Shown here in pieces: positions 35,598 to 43,624 of a stretch of 64,000 nucleotides of DNA. Within the stretch, counting starts at the first letter, position 1; every line of letters starts with the position of its first letter. The translations under genes and the position numbers were made by a program. The notes under the pieces were generated by a model. It worked only from the letters and a program-made list of their open reading frames with translations, made no database searches and was not told the origin of the DNA. Source of the stretch: Rikenellaceae bacterium (GTDB taxonomy: Bacteria; Bacteroidota; Bacteroidia; Bacteroidales; Rikenellaceae); contig JAJBUQ010000039.1 in assembly GCA_020860245.1 (NCBI GenBank), positions 76,299 to 140,298 of the forward strand, read 5' to 3'.

Positions 35598-36767
35598 TTA
35601 TCCTAAGAAACCGAGAAGAATACCTGCAGAGACCGCGCTTCCGATCACCCCGGCGACGTTAGGTCCCATTGCGTGCATAAGAAGATAATTCGTCTTATCG
35701 TATTTGAGTCCCATATCGTGTGAAACGCGTGCCGCGGCAGGGACTGCCGAAACACCTGCGTTACCGATAAGCGGATTGATCTTGTTGTTCCCTTTGAGGA
35801 AGAGGTTCATTAGTTTTACGAACAGCACCCCTCCCATCGTTGCAATAAAGAACGAGCAAGCTCCCAAGGCAAATATGCCTAAAGAATCTTTGGTAAGGAA
35901 TGTAGTAGCTTGAGTCGATGCGCCAACTGTCAATCCGATAAGGATGGTTACAATGTCGATCAGCGGTCCGCTCGCTGTCGTCGCGAGTCGTTTGGTTACT
36001 CCGCTCTCCCTGAGAAGATTACCGAGAAACAGCATTCCCAGCAAAGATATTGCCGTAGGTACCAGAAAAGTTGTCATAAGGAATCCGATGATAGGGAAGA
36101 ATATCTTCTCGTTTTGTGACACCGGACGTGGAGGTTTCATTTTGATAAGGCGTTCCTTCTTAGTAGTAAGCATCTTCATCACTATGGGTTGAATGATAGG
36201 AACCATAGCCATATAGGAATATGCCGAAACGGCGACCGCACCAAGATATTCAGGTTTGAGCAATGATGTTATGAATATGGCCGTAGGACCGTCTGCACCG
36301 CCGATGATCGCTATGGAGCCTGCTTCCGCTCTTGAGAAACCAAGGGCCAAAGCACCCATGTATGCTATAAATATACCGACTTGAGCTGCTGCTCCGACCA
36401 GCATGAGTTTAGGGTTGGAGATGAGTGCTGAGAAGTCGGTCAAAGCTCCGATGCCGAGAAATATCAACGGAGGATACAGACCTCTTTTAACGCCGAAGTA
36501 GAGATAATTTAGTACTGATCCTTCCTCGTAGATTCCGATTTCCATTCCGGGAACGAACGGTATATTGCCTATAAGTATACCGAATCCGATCGGAACCAGA
36601 AGCATGGGTTCGAATTTATAGCGAATTGCCAGATAAATGAAAAACAGACCTACGATTATCATCGCGATATGCGGCCATGTTACATTGGCAAAGCCGGTTA
36701 TCATCCAGAATTCTTTCAGATTTTCTCCTAGAAACGAGAGTAATCCTGTATTTGCTGCTTCCGTCAT
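35598..36767 (-). CDS. mmdB: Na+-translocating decarboxylase beta subunit (OadB/MmdB type)
   Basis: The 389-residue integral membrane protein removes CO2 from carboxybiotin and pumps Na+ out. It has about nine hydrophobic segments (MIIVGLFFIYLAI; FGILIGNIPFVPGME; AIIGGADGPTAIFITSLL, the conserved GGADGPT loop; GNAGVSAVPAAARVS, the second conserved re-entrant loop). The ATG at 36767 is preferred to a TTG at 36776, which overlaps the biotin-protein gene further. With a biotin carrier, an OadG-like subunit, a carboxyltransferase and methylmalonyl-CoA epimerase in one operon, methylmalonyl-CoA is the likely substrate; oxaloacetate is the alternative. Confidence 0.92.
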   Translation of the reverse strand: MTEAANTGLLSFLGENLKEFWMITGFANVTWPHIAMIIVGLFFIYLAIRYKFEPMLLVPIGFGILIGNIPFVPGMEIGIYEEGSVLNYLYFGVKRGLYPPLIFLGIGALTDFSALISNPKLMLVGAAAQVGIFIAYMGALALGFSRAEAGSIAIIGGADGPTAIFITSLLKPEYLGAVAVSAYSYMAMVPIIQPIVMKMLTTKKERLIKMKPPRPVSQNEKIFFPIIGFLMTTFLVPTAISLLGMLFLGNLLRESGVTKRLATTASGPLIDIVTILIGLTVGASTQATTFLTKDSLGIFALGACSFFIATMGGVLFVKLMNLFLKGNNKINPLIGNAGVSAVPAAARVSHDMGLKYDKTNYLLMHAMGPNVAGVIGSAVSAGILLGFLG

Positions 36768-36768
36768 T

Positions 36769-37194
36769 TTATTCAAGAGTTATTAATACATCCCCTTCCA
36801 ATACGGAGTCGCCTTTGTTCGCTTTAACGGATTTAACGATTCCGTCCCTGTCCGAGTCGATATTATTTTCCATTTTCATTGCCTCGAGAACGCATATTTT
36901 CTGTCCCGCCTTGATAGCATCTCCTTCTTTTACCAATATTTCGAGAATAACTCCCGGAAGCGGACTCTTGACCGCTCCTGCTGCATGCGAAGAAATTGGT
37001 TTCGGTTTTTCTCTGAGGTCCGGAGCTACTGCCGGTTTTTGGCTGATTTTCGGCGTTTTAGGGGTGGATTTAAGGCCTGCGACTTCCACTTCATATTCAG
37101 CACCGTTCACCACAACCTTCGCAATGCCGTTGTCTACATCGTTTACCGATACATTATATTCGTTACCGTGTATTTTGAATTTATATTCTTTCAT
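36769..37194 (-). CDS. mmdC: Biotin carboxyl carrier subunit of the decarboxylase
   Basis: The 141-residue protein has an N-terminal beta domain (about 1-45), a Pro/Ala/Lys-rich flexible linker (KSTPKTPKISQKPAVAPD) and a C-terminal biotinyl domain with PLPGVILEI and the biotin-attachment VLEAMKMENNI, where the Lys carries biotin. It shuttles CO2 from the carboxyltransferase (MmdA) to the membrane subunit (MmdB). The stop is one base before the MmdB start. Confidence 0.93.
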   Translation of the reverse strand: MKEYKFKIHGNEYNVSVNDVDNGIAKVVVNGAEYEVEVAGLKSTPKTPKISQKPAVAPDLREKPKPISSHAAGAVKSPLPGVILEILVKEGDAIKAGQKICVLEAMKMENNIDSDRDGIVKSVKANKGDSVLEGDVLITLE

Positions 37195-37203
37195 TTAATT
37201 AAA

Positions 37204-37695
37204 TTACTTTTTGTAAGGTAATGATCTCATATTATAGATTTTAGAGTTCCAAGGAGAATAAACCCTTGCCACTTTGTTGATAGTAAGAACCGTATATTCA
37301 TTGTCGTGTATATCGTTCTGATACATCTGCAAAGCTATCGCGATGGCTGCAATTGTTTCTCCGTTAGAAAGATCTCCTTCGGGTTTATTCGAGGATCTCT
37401 GTTTCAGATGCGGTACCGCATCGGTTTTTTTCTTTTTGGCAGTAAGCCCCTTCATTATTTTACCTAATATGGAAAAGAAAATGAAAAGAGCGAAAAGTAT
37501 CGATATCACCACTGTCATTGCTGTAATAGTCAATACAAGACCGGAAGGATCCCTTTCTACGAAAACGTCCGCCTTCGTGGGGAATCCTTCTGCCGCGGCA
37601 GCAGCATTCTCTGCCGTACCGTGAACTTCCGCAAGTACCGGAACGGCAAAAACGGTAAAAAGAACGCAGCAAATAAATAAAACCTTCTTCATCAT
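37204..37695 (-). CDS. OadG-family small membrane subunit
   Basis: The 163-residue protein has a signal-like N terminus (LFICCVLFTVFAVPVLA), a second membrane segment (about 52-75: GLVLTITAMTVVISILFALF) and a basic linker (GLTAKKKK), as in OadG/MmdD. The tail contains GETIAAIAIALQMYQ and RVYSPWNSKIYNMR, typical of Bacteroidetes OadG. It assembles the membrane complex. Its ATG overlaps the MmdA stop by one base; a second ATG one codon later (37692) is an alternative. Confidence 0.85.
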   Translation of the reverse strand: MMKKVLFICCVLFTVFAVPVLAEVHGTAENAAAAAEGFPTKADVFVERDPSGLVLTITAMTVVISILFALFIFFSILGKIMKGLTAKKKKTDAVPHLKQRSSNKPEGDLSNGETIAAIAIALQMYQNDIHDNEYTVLTINKVARVYSPWNSKIYNMRSLPYKK

Positions 37696-39257
37696 TATAA
37701 AGGAATATTTGAGTGTTTCTTTGCCGGATTTGCCAATCTCTTAGTCGCGAGAGACTGCAATGCCCTGATTACCCGGAATCGAGTGTTCCTCGGTTCGATA
37801 ACATCATCGATATATCCGTATTTCGCAGCTACATAAGGATTTGCGAATTTATTACGATACTCGTTCTCTTTTTCCTCTATGAGTTTAGCCTTAGCCTCCG
37901 GGTCTTCTACCGCTGCGATCTCTTTGGATGCGAGAATTTCGATAGCTCCGGATGGACCCATAACCGCAATTTCAGCCGTAGGCCATGCGTAATTGATGTC
38001 TCCTCTAAGGTGTTTGGAACTCATTACACAATAGGCTCCACCATAAGATTTGCGAAGTGTTACAGCCACCTTGGGAACGGTTGCCTCTCCGTAAGCGAAT
38101 AGAAGTTTAGCCCCGTGAACAATTACTCCTCCGTATTCCTGTCCTGTTCCCGGAAGGAATCCCGGAACGTCGATAAGGGTAACGATAGGAATGTTGAATG
38201 CGTCGCAGAACCGTACGAAGCGTGCCGCCTTACGTGAAGCGTTAATATCCAGCACCCCTGCAAGGTATTTTGGCTGATTGGCAACGATACCAACGGATTG
38301 ACCGTTAAATCTTGCAAAACATGTTATAATATTTGCGGCGAAATTTTTCTGCGATTCGAGATAGTCTCCGTTATCTACGATGGCCTCTATAACTTCGTAC
38401 ATATCATACGGTTTGTTTGGGCTGTCCGGTATTATGTCGTTAAGCGAATCTTCGAGTCTGCTGATGCTGTCCGTATTTACCGCTAACGGAGCATCTTCGA
38501 GATTGTTTTGAGGAATGAAGCTGAGGAGTTTGCGGATAAGCGCCGCACCCTCTTCCTCAGTGTCTACCACAAAATGCGCTACCCCCGATTTGGACGAATG
38601 TACGGATGCGCCTCCGAGCTGTTCTTGCGTAACGTCTTCGCCGGTAACTGTTTTTACAACCTTTGGGCCGGTAAGAAACATGTAGCTGGTCTCCTTCTTC
38701 ATGATTATAAAATCTGTCAGGGCAGGAGAGTATACCGCTCCTCCCGCGCATGGACCGAATATTCCCGATATCTGAGGAATAACACCGGATGCGAGAATAT
38801 TTCTCTGGAAGATCTCAGCATATCCTGCGAGGGCGTTGACCCCCTCCTGTATACGCGCGCCGCCCGAATCGTTGAGTCCGATTACAGGGGCTCCGGTCTT
38901 CATGGCCGTGTCCATAACTTTGCAGATTTTGGCCGCCATGCTCTCGGACAGCGATCCTCCGAACACCGTGAAGTCCTGTGCGTATATGTATACCAGACGT
39001 CCTTCTATGGTTCCGTATCCCGTAACCACACCGTCGCCGTAGTACGATTCCTTCTCTATGCCGAAGTTGTTGCATTTGTGGGTAATAAACATGTCGAATT
39101 CTTCGAAACTTCCCTCGTCGAGGAGAAGCTCTATTCTTTCACGTGCCGTAAGTTTACCTTTTGCGTGCTGCGACGCTATTCTTTTTTCTCCTCCTCCGTT
39201 CTTAGCCTTGATGCGGAGGTCGATTAATTCCTCTACTTTTTTCTGAATGCTGCTCAT
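37695..39257 (-). CDS. mmdA: Carboxyltransferase subunit (MmdA / propionyl-CoA carboxylase beta)
   Basis: The 520-residue cytosolic crotonase-fold enzyme transfers the carboxyl group from methylmalonyl-CoA to biotin (or the reverse). Features: the N-terminal [17 protein letters not shown], the oxyanion loops [20 protein letters not shown] and [17 protein letters not shown], and in the C-terminal half [21 protein letters not shown] sequence (here [19 protein letters not shown]) and [12 protein letters not shown]. Sequence alone does not separate methylmalonyl-CoA decarboxylase alpha from propionyl-CoA carboxylase beta; operon context with OadB and OadG favours the decarboxylase. Confidence 0.93.
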   Translation of the reverse strand: MSSIQKKVEELIDLRIKAKNGGGEKRIASQHAKGKLTARERIELLLDEGSFEEFDMFITHKCNNFGIEKESYYGDGVVTGYGTIEGRLVYIYAQDFTVFGGSLSESMAAKICKVMDTAMKTGAPVIGLNDSGGARIQEGVNALAGYAEIFQRNILASGVIPQISGIFGPCAGGAVYSPALTDFIIMKKETSYMFLTGPKVVKTVTGEDVTQEQLGGASVHSSKSGVAHFVVDTEEEGAALIRKLLSFIPQNNLEDAPLAVNTDSISRLEDSLNDIIPDSPNKPYDMYEVIEAIVDNGDYLESQKNFAANIITCFARFNGQSVGIVANQPKYLAGVLDINASRKAARFVRFCDAFNIPIVTLIDVPGFLPGTGQEYGGVIVHGAKLLFAYGEATVPKVAVTLRKSYGGAYCVMSSKHLRGDINYAWPTAEIAVMGPSGAIEILASKEIAAVEDPEAKAKLIEEKENEYRNKFANPYVAAKYGYIDDVIEPRNTRFRVIRALQSLATKRLANPAKKHSNIPL

Positions 39258-39268
39258 TATATATTATA

Positions 39269-39679
39269 TTATTTATTTTTATCCTCGCAGAGTTCAGTCA
39301 AAACGCCCTGTGTGGATTTAGGGTGGAGAAATGCAATGCTCAATCCCTCCGCCCCTTTTCTTGGAGTTTGATCTATAAGTTTGATTCCCGCATCCGAACA
39401 CTCCTGCAAAGCCCCTTCAAGATTATTGACAGCGAATGCTATGTGATGTACCCCTTCGCCCTTTTTTTCAATAAACTTTGCGACCGGGCTGTCCTCGCTG
39501 GTAGCCTCGAGCAGTTCGATTTTTGTCTCCCCGACTTTAAAGAAGGCTGTTTTTACCTTCTGATCCGCAACCTCTTCGATGTTGTAGCATTTGATTCCCA
39601 GCACATTTTCATAATACGGAAGCGCCTCTTCAAGGTTCTTAACGGCGATACCTATGTGCTCGATGTGAGATAAGTTCAT
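39269..39679 (-). CDS. mce: Methylmalonyl-CoA epimerase
   Basis: The 136-residue glyoxalase/VOC-fold enzyme interconverts (R)- and (S)-methylmalonyl-CoA between the B12 mutase and the decarboxylase. It has the two VOC halves: [20 protein letters not shown] with the first metal His, and [18 protein letters not shown] with the second, plus a C-terminal Glu in GVLTELCE. It heads the operon, 11 bp before mmdA. A TATTTTTG promoter box is at 39726-39733 on the minus strand. The mutase itself is not in this window. Confidence 0.94.
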   Translation of the reverse strand: MNLSHIEHIGIAVKNLEEALPYYENVLGIKCYNIEEVADQKVKTAFFKVGETKIELLEATSEDSPVAKFIEKKGEGVHHIAFAVNNLEGALQECSDAGIKLIDQTPRKGAEGLSIAFLHPKSTQGVLTELCEDKNK

Positions 39680-39725
39680 TTTTATTTTTTTAATGTGATA
39701 CTAATTAATTAGCAAAATCGACCTA

Positions 39726-39733
39726 CAAAAATA
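39726..39733 (-). promoter_or_regulatory. -7 promoter element (TATTTTTG) of mce-mmd operon
   Basis: It matches TAnnTTTG on the minus strand, about 46 bp before the mce ATG. The rest of the 160-bp gap holds only a short ATCATG/CATGAT inverted repeat near 39787-39806. Confidence 0.5.
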
Positions 39734-39839
39734 GTGGTAAACAATGGATTTATGTTCATTTTTCGATAAATATTATCGAAAAACACATCATGTTGTACAG
39801 CATGATTATACTGTGTGGATTCCGGTAAAATAGCTGCTG

Positions 39840-40958
39840 TTAAAATATTTTCCTGTAAACCGAGTAGATGTCTTCCGCAACTTCTTTGTCCCGGAATTTC
39901 AGGGCGTAGTTTGAGCCTTTATCGGTCATATTGGCGACTAACTCGCGGTCTGAGAGAATTTTTTCTATCGCATCTGCCATCTGTTCAACGCTATGCGGAT
40001 CGATGTATATGCAGGCGTCTCCTCCGGTCTCCGGAAATACTCCGCCTTGGGATGTAATTACCGGAATCCTGCTGTTCAACCCTTCGAGTATGGGGATGCC
40101 GAATCCTTCATAGAACGAGGCGTAAATAAGTCCCTGCGCCATCTGATAAATTGCAGGCAGGTCGGAGAATGTTACGTTATGAATAAAATGAAGCCGATTC
40201 TCGATATTGTTCTTGACCGCATACTCCGCTATTTTGTCCGCGTATGGAGTGTGTCTACCGCAGGCAACGATATCTATATCTATGTTATGCTCCGCCACTG
40301 CTTTGACCGCCGTCCACAGATTTTTACGCTCCTCTATCGTTCCTACACTGAGAAGGTAGCATTCAGGGAGAGAATATTTTACCCGGATTTTATTTTTAAA
40401 TGTCTCGTCGGCAGTCTCGTAAAACATCGGATCGCATCCCTGATAAACGACATCGATTTTTTCCGGAGCAATATTCCATACATTCACGAGATCCCTGCGC
40501 GTCTGTTCGCTTATAGCTATTATTCTGTCCGCATTGTCGCAGCTTCTGCGGTATTTTTTTGTATAGAGGTATCTGTCGAGAGGTTTGTAAAGTTCGGGGA
40601 AGTGTATAAAAATAATATCGTGCATTGTGAGGACCGACCTTGCGCCGGATTTACGGATGTCTGCGGGGAGTTCGTTGCTGAGTCCGTGAAAGATATTTAT
40701 TCCGTTCTTTTTTATATCGCCAGCCTGGCGGTAGCTTCTCCATAAGGACGGGAGTCTTTTATAGAACGTGTTATCCGGAAGAATAACGGAGGTGTTTGAA
40801 TGTGGGATGAAATTTACCTTCACCTCTTGTCTGGGCGTAAATAAAAAATATTCGTTATCAGGATAATAGGTGCTTAACAGATTTACCGCTCCGCGACTGT
40901 AATTGCCCAGCCCGCTGTTATTGAAGAATACCCGTTTGGCATCGAATCCTATTTTCAT
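39840..40958 (-). CDS. Glycosyltransferase family 4 (GT-B)
   Basis: The 372-residue GT-B enzyme transfers a sugar from a nucleotide sugar to an unknown acceptor. The N-terminal half has FNNSGLGNYSRGAVNLLSTY and LTMHDIIFIHFPEL; the C-terminal Rossmann half has SVGTIEERKNLWTAVKAVA, then FYEGFGIPILEGLNSRIPVI with the conserved ExxxxxxE site. No membrane segment. No capsule or LPS cluster surrounds it. Its ATG overlaps the DUF1573 stop by 4 bp (ATGA), indicating translational coupling. Confidence 0.9.
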   Translation of the reverse strand: MKIGFDAKRVFFNNSGLGNYSRGAVNLLSTYYPDNEYFLFTPRQEVKVNFIPHSNTSVILPDNTFYKRLPSLWRSYRQAGDIKKNGINIFHGLSNELPADIRKSGARSVLTMHDIIFIHFPELYKPLDRYLYTKKYRRSCDNADRIIAISEQTRRDLVNVWNIAPEKIDVVYQGCDPMFYETADETFKNKIRVKYSLPECYLLSVGTIEERKNLWTAVKAVAEHNIDIDIVACGRHTPYADKIAEYAVKNNIENRLHFIHNVTFSDLPAIYQMAQGLIYASFYEGFGIPILEGLNSRIPVITSQGGVFPETGGDACIYIDPHSVEQMADAIEKILSDRELVANMTDKGSNYALKFRDKEVAEDIYSVYRKIF

Positions 40959-41350
40959 TCCACTCTTCCCTTTATGGTTAAGGTCGCTGTTTTACCCTCT
41001 GCGTTGGTTTTTATAACTATATCTTTGAAAAATACTCCTAAGTCTTTAGCATTGAAAATGACTGTGATAGAATCTTTTTCTCCAGGCATAAGCGGTCTTT
41101 TGTTCCATTTTATTTTGGTGCACGTACATGGTCTTGCGACGGATTCTATTACGAGCGGTTTGTTTCCGGTGTTGGAGTACACGAAACTGTGTTCCGTTGA
41201 GGTGCCTTTTTTTAGTTTCCCGAAGTCATGTCCGGTCTCTCCGAATTCCATTAACGCTATATCTTTTGTTTGGGACGATACACTCTGTTCCGCAGAAATA
41301 AATAAATGCAGAACGGATATTAAGATCAGTAAAACAATTTTTTTTATCAT
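40955..41350 (-). CDS. DUF1573 secreted protein
   Basis: The 131-residue protein has a signal peptide (IVLLILISVLHLFISAEQ) and a DUF1573 Ig-like beta sandwich: GHDFGKLKKGTSTEHSFVY, GNKPLVIESVARPCTCTK, GEKDSITVIFNAKDLG and the closing IVIKTNAEG. DUF1573 proteins are common exported proteins of Bacteroidetes with unknown function; the Cys pair in CTCTK is conserved. It is coupled to the glycosyltransferase and divergent from the thioredoxin-like gene. Confidence 0.87.
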   Translation of the reverse strand: MIKKIVLLILISVLHLFISAEQSVSSQTKDIALMEFGETGHDFGKLKKGTSTEHSFVYSNTGNKPLVIESVARPCTCTKIKWNKRPLMPGEKDSITVIFNAKDLGVFFKDIVIKTNAEGKTATLTIKGRVE

Positions 41351-41450
41351 GCAGCGCGTCCTTAAAAAACGTAAAATATTGGTTTTTATGTAAAATTTTA
41401 TATTTTTATCGAAAAGTTACTCTTGACGATAAGCAAAAGTAAAAAAATAA

Positions 41451-41924
41451 ATGATTATGTTAAAGAAAATTTGCATATCGATAATATCCTTAACAACGCT
41501 CTGTATTTCAGCCGAAGCACAGAGAGTTGTTATCGGAGAGAAGGCTCCGGATATCAAGGTGGCCGAGTGGGACAGGGATATAGCTCCGCGTTCCACGACT
41601 AAGGCGGTGCTTCTCGATTTTTTCCATTCGGCGAACGACCAATGCGTTAAAAATCTTCCATTACTCAATTCATTGCAGACAAAGTACGGAGACAACCTGA
41701 GTGTAATCGTGCTTACTCGTGAAACCGGAGATAAAATGGCCCCGCTGATAAATGGCAGGGGTTACAAATTCTTCGTTGGATATGACGGGGATGGTAGAAC
41801 TTTTACTTCTTATGGCATAAGGTTCGTTCCGTTCTCCGTGCTTATAGATTCGAACGACCGGGTCGCGTGGACTGGGAATGTAAATTCACTCTCTGACGAT
41901 GTTATTCAAAGGGCTATAAGATAA
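41451..41924 (+). CDS. Thioredoxin-like exported protein with a single active-site Cys
   Basis: The 157-residue protein has a signal peptide (to AEA, about residue 23) and a TlpA/redoxin-like fold: GEKAPDIKVAEW, AVLLDFFHSANDQCVKNLP, LSVIVLTRETGDKMAP, and the cis-Pro region GIRFVPFSVLID. The CxxC of TlpA proteins is replaced by NDQC (Asn62 to Cys65), so only the second Cys remains. It cannot act as a normal dithiol oxidoreductase. The start is the ATG at 41451; the ATG at 41457 is also possible. It converges with the esterase gene across a perfect terminator. Confidence 0.8.
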   Translation: MIMLKKICISIISLTTLCISAEAQRVVIGEKAPDIKVAEWDRDIAPRSTTKAVLLDFFHSANDQCVKNLPLLNSLQTKYGDNLSVIVLTRETGDKMAPLINGRGYKFFVGYDGDGRTFTSYGIRFVPFSVLIDSNDRVAWTGNVNSLSDDVIQRAIR

Positions 41925-41935
41925 CTCTAATGTTT

Positions 41936-41965
41936 AATAAAGTTAACTGGTCAGTTAACTTTATT
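41936..41965. terminator. Bidirectional terminator hairpin
   Basis: AATAAAGTTAACT (41936-41948) pairs perfectly with AGTTAACTTTATT (41953-41965) around GGTC. The esterase stop codon (41951-41953) touches the hairpin. Confidence 0.7.
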
Positions 41966-43558
41966 TTCGATTATTATATTCAATATCTTCGCTGCGATTA
42001 TCTGCTGTTCGGAACCTGCCATGTGGACGCCGTCCGGAGCATAATAATCGATAATTCCGAGTAGCGGATGGTAAACATCTATGAAAATGAAATTGTGCTT
42101 CCCCGCAATCGCTTGGAACTCAGGAATTAAATCTGCTATACGTTTGCTTCCGCCAGTATACTTATCGTCTATGTCTTGTTCCCTTATAGGTGACGGAGTG
42201 ACATAGATCAAAATCGGCTTTGATTTCTTGATTAATTTATTGTTCCTGATACATGAAAGAAGGGAATTGAAATTTTTTATAACTTCATCCTGCATCTCTG
42301 CAAATTCTTTCTTTGTGTCGTTCGTTCCGAGACATAATACTATATAATCGAATTTTTTACCGTCGATTTTTTTATCCGCTTGGTCGATAAAGCTATCAAT
42401 ATTCTTGAGCGCATTGAGATTTGGATTACCGTTATTGTCGAAGCCTATTGTTCTCCCGCTCTGAGAGATATTTACAAATGTGGATTCCGGCATCATTTTT
42501 TTGAGTTGCGCTGTCCATCCGTCACGGGATAGCCCGTTCGAGTCTCCGATGGTAAGGATGTTATAATTTAAAGTCGAGGATTCCTCGTAAGGTATAAGTC
42601 CGAGAGCCTGCGGAATTTGCTCGTGTCCACCTTCGAAAATAATCAATTCCACTTCTTCGCATTTACGGCTCATGTGGACGTCATATCCGTATAATTGTGT
42701 ATTATTACCGTATTCAGGATTAATACGCTTTGTTACGAGATTTATAATTTTATTTTCACTTACGAGCTCTTTATCCGCCGTACCGTATTTAAGTTCCCCT
42801 TTAATTCGGTTATACATGTTTATTGAGTGCGTTATAGGAACCGATCCGGTATAGCCGTCGTGAACTCCAGTATATATGTATAACTTTGCGTCTGTGCGTT
42901 TAATTGCAGGGTAATTTTGAAACAATGGCGAACGCCTTCGGGCTTCTGCGCTGTTTAACGTATCCTCTGTCGAAGTCGATTTTAATATGTCGATAGCATA
43001 TTTTTGTTTTCTTCCTTCGGATTCCCAATACCATGCTTCTATATCCGATATAGGTGCCCATGCTGAGAATGATTTGACCGGATATTCAATATTCATATAT
43101 GCCGCCAGCGTGGCAAATCCTCCTCCTGAAACTCCTATTATATGTACTTCTTCAGGGTTCGAGTTCGTGTGCTCCAGTGCATATAATATCGCATCTTGGA
43201 TATCGGATATAACCAGGTTACTTCCCGTTGCTTCTGGTTTATTATTAGCGCCTCGGAAGTCAGGATGAATATAATTCCAGTCCCGTGCGAGTATTTCATC
43301 GGTTAAAGGGTCATTCTGTCTGTAATCACCACTCCATGTATGCAGGCTCACGATTAGTGGCTTTGGGGTAGCGCTTACGGAACCGTACATATAAGCCCTT
43401 TGTATTTTTCCATCCGCTGAGGAGGGTATATTCACCTCCACAAACTCCTTCGGCCACGAACTTTTAGCCGTGTCGTCCCATGCCGGATCGTTCTGTGCGG
43501 ATATGAGACCGCATAATAAAATTGCTGAAACGAGAAAGATAAATTTCTTTATATACAT
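41951..43558 (-). CDS. Two-domain exported esterase: alpha/beta-hydrolase fused to SGNH hydrolase
   Basis: The 535-residue protein has a signal peptide (to about 21). Domain 1 (about 35-325) is an alpha/beta hydrolase like prolyl oligopeptidase/acetyl xylan esterases: nucleophile in GVSGGGFA (Ser144), acid in GVHDGYTG (Asp234), base in EGGHEQ (His312). Domain 2 (about 330-535) is an SGNH/GDSL hydrolase: block I TIGDSNG (Ser340), block III GTNDTK (Asn413), block V DGVHMAG (Asp509, His512). Both catalytic sets look complete, so it may remove two kinds of ester groups. It sits next to GH106 and GH28 genes, which suggests deacetylation of rhamnogalacturonan; the substrate is inference. It is followed by a shared terminator. 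Confidence 0.87.
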   Translation of the reverse strand: MYIKKFIFLVSAILLCGLISAQNDPAWDDTAKSSWPKEFVEVNIPSSADGKIQRAYMYGSVSATPKPLIVSLHTWSGDYRQNDPLTDEILARDWNYIHPDFRGANNKPEATGSNLVISDIQDAILYALEHTNSNPEEVHIIGVSGGGFATLAAYMNIEYPVKSFSAWAPISDIEAWYWESEGRKQKYAIDILKSTSTEDTLNSAEARRRSPLFQNYPAIKRTDAKLYIYTGVHDGYTGSVPITHSINMYNRIKGELKYGTADKELVSENKIINLVTKRINPEYGNNTQLYGYDVHMSRKCEEVELIIFEGGHEQIPQALGLIPYEESSTLNYNILTIGDSNGLSRDGWTAQLKKMMPESTFVNISQSGRTIGFDNNGNPNLNALKNIDSFIDQADKKIDGKKFDYIVLCLGTNDTKKEFAEMQDEVIKNFNSLLSCIRNNKLIKKSKPILIYVTPSPIREQDIDDKYTGGSKRIADLIPEFQAIAGKHNFIFIDVYHPLLGIIDYYAPDGVHMAGSEQQIIAAKILNIIIENKVN

Positions 43559-43580
43559 ACCGTGATTTATATTTAACTTA

Positions 43581-43615
43581 AACGGTCCGGAATAAATTTT
43601 TCTGCCCGGACCGTT
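43581..43615 (-). terminator. Hairpin after GH106 gene
   Basis: AACGGTCCGG (43581-43590) pairs perfectly with CCGGACCGTT (43606-43615) with a 15-nt loop. It lies between the GH106 stop and the esterase start on the minus strand and may end or stabilise the GH106 message. Confidence 0.6.
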
Positions 43616-43624
43616 AATTTAAAA

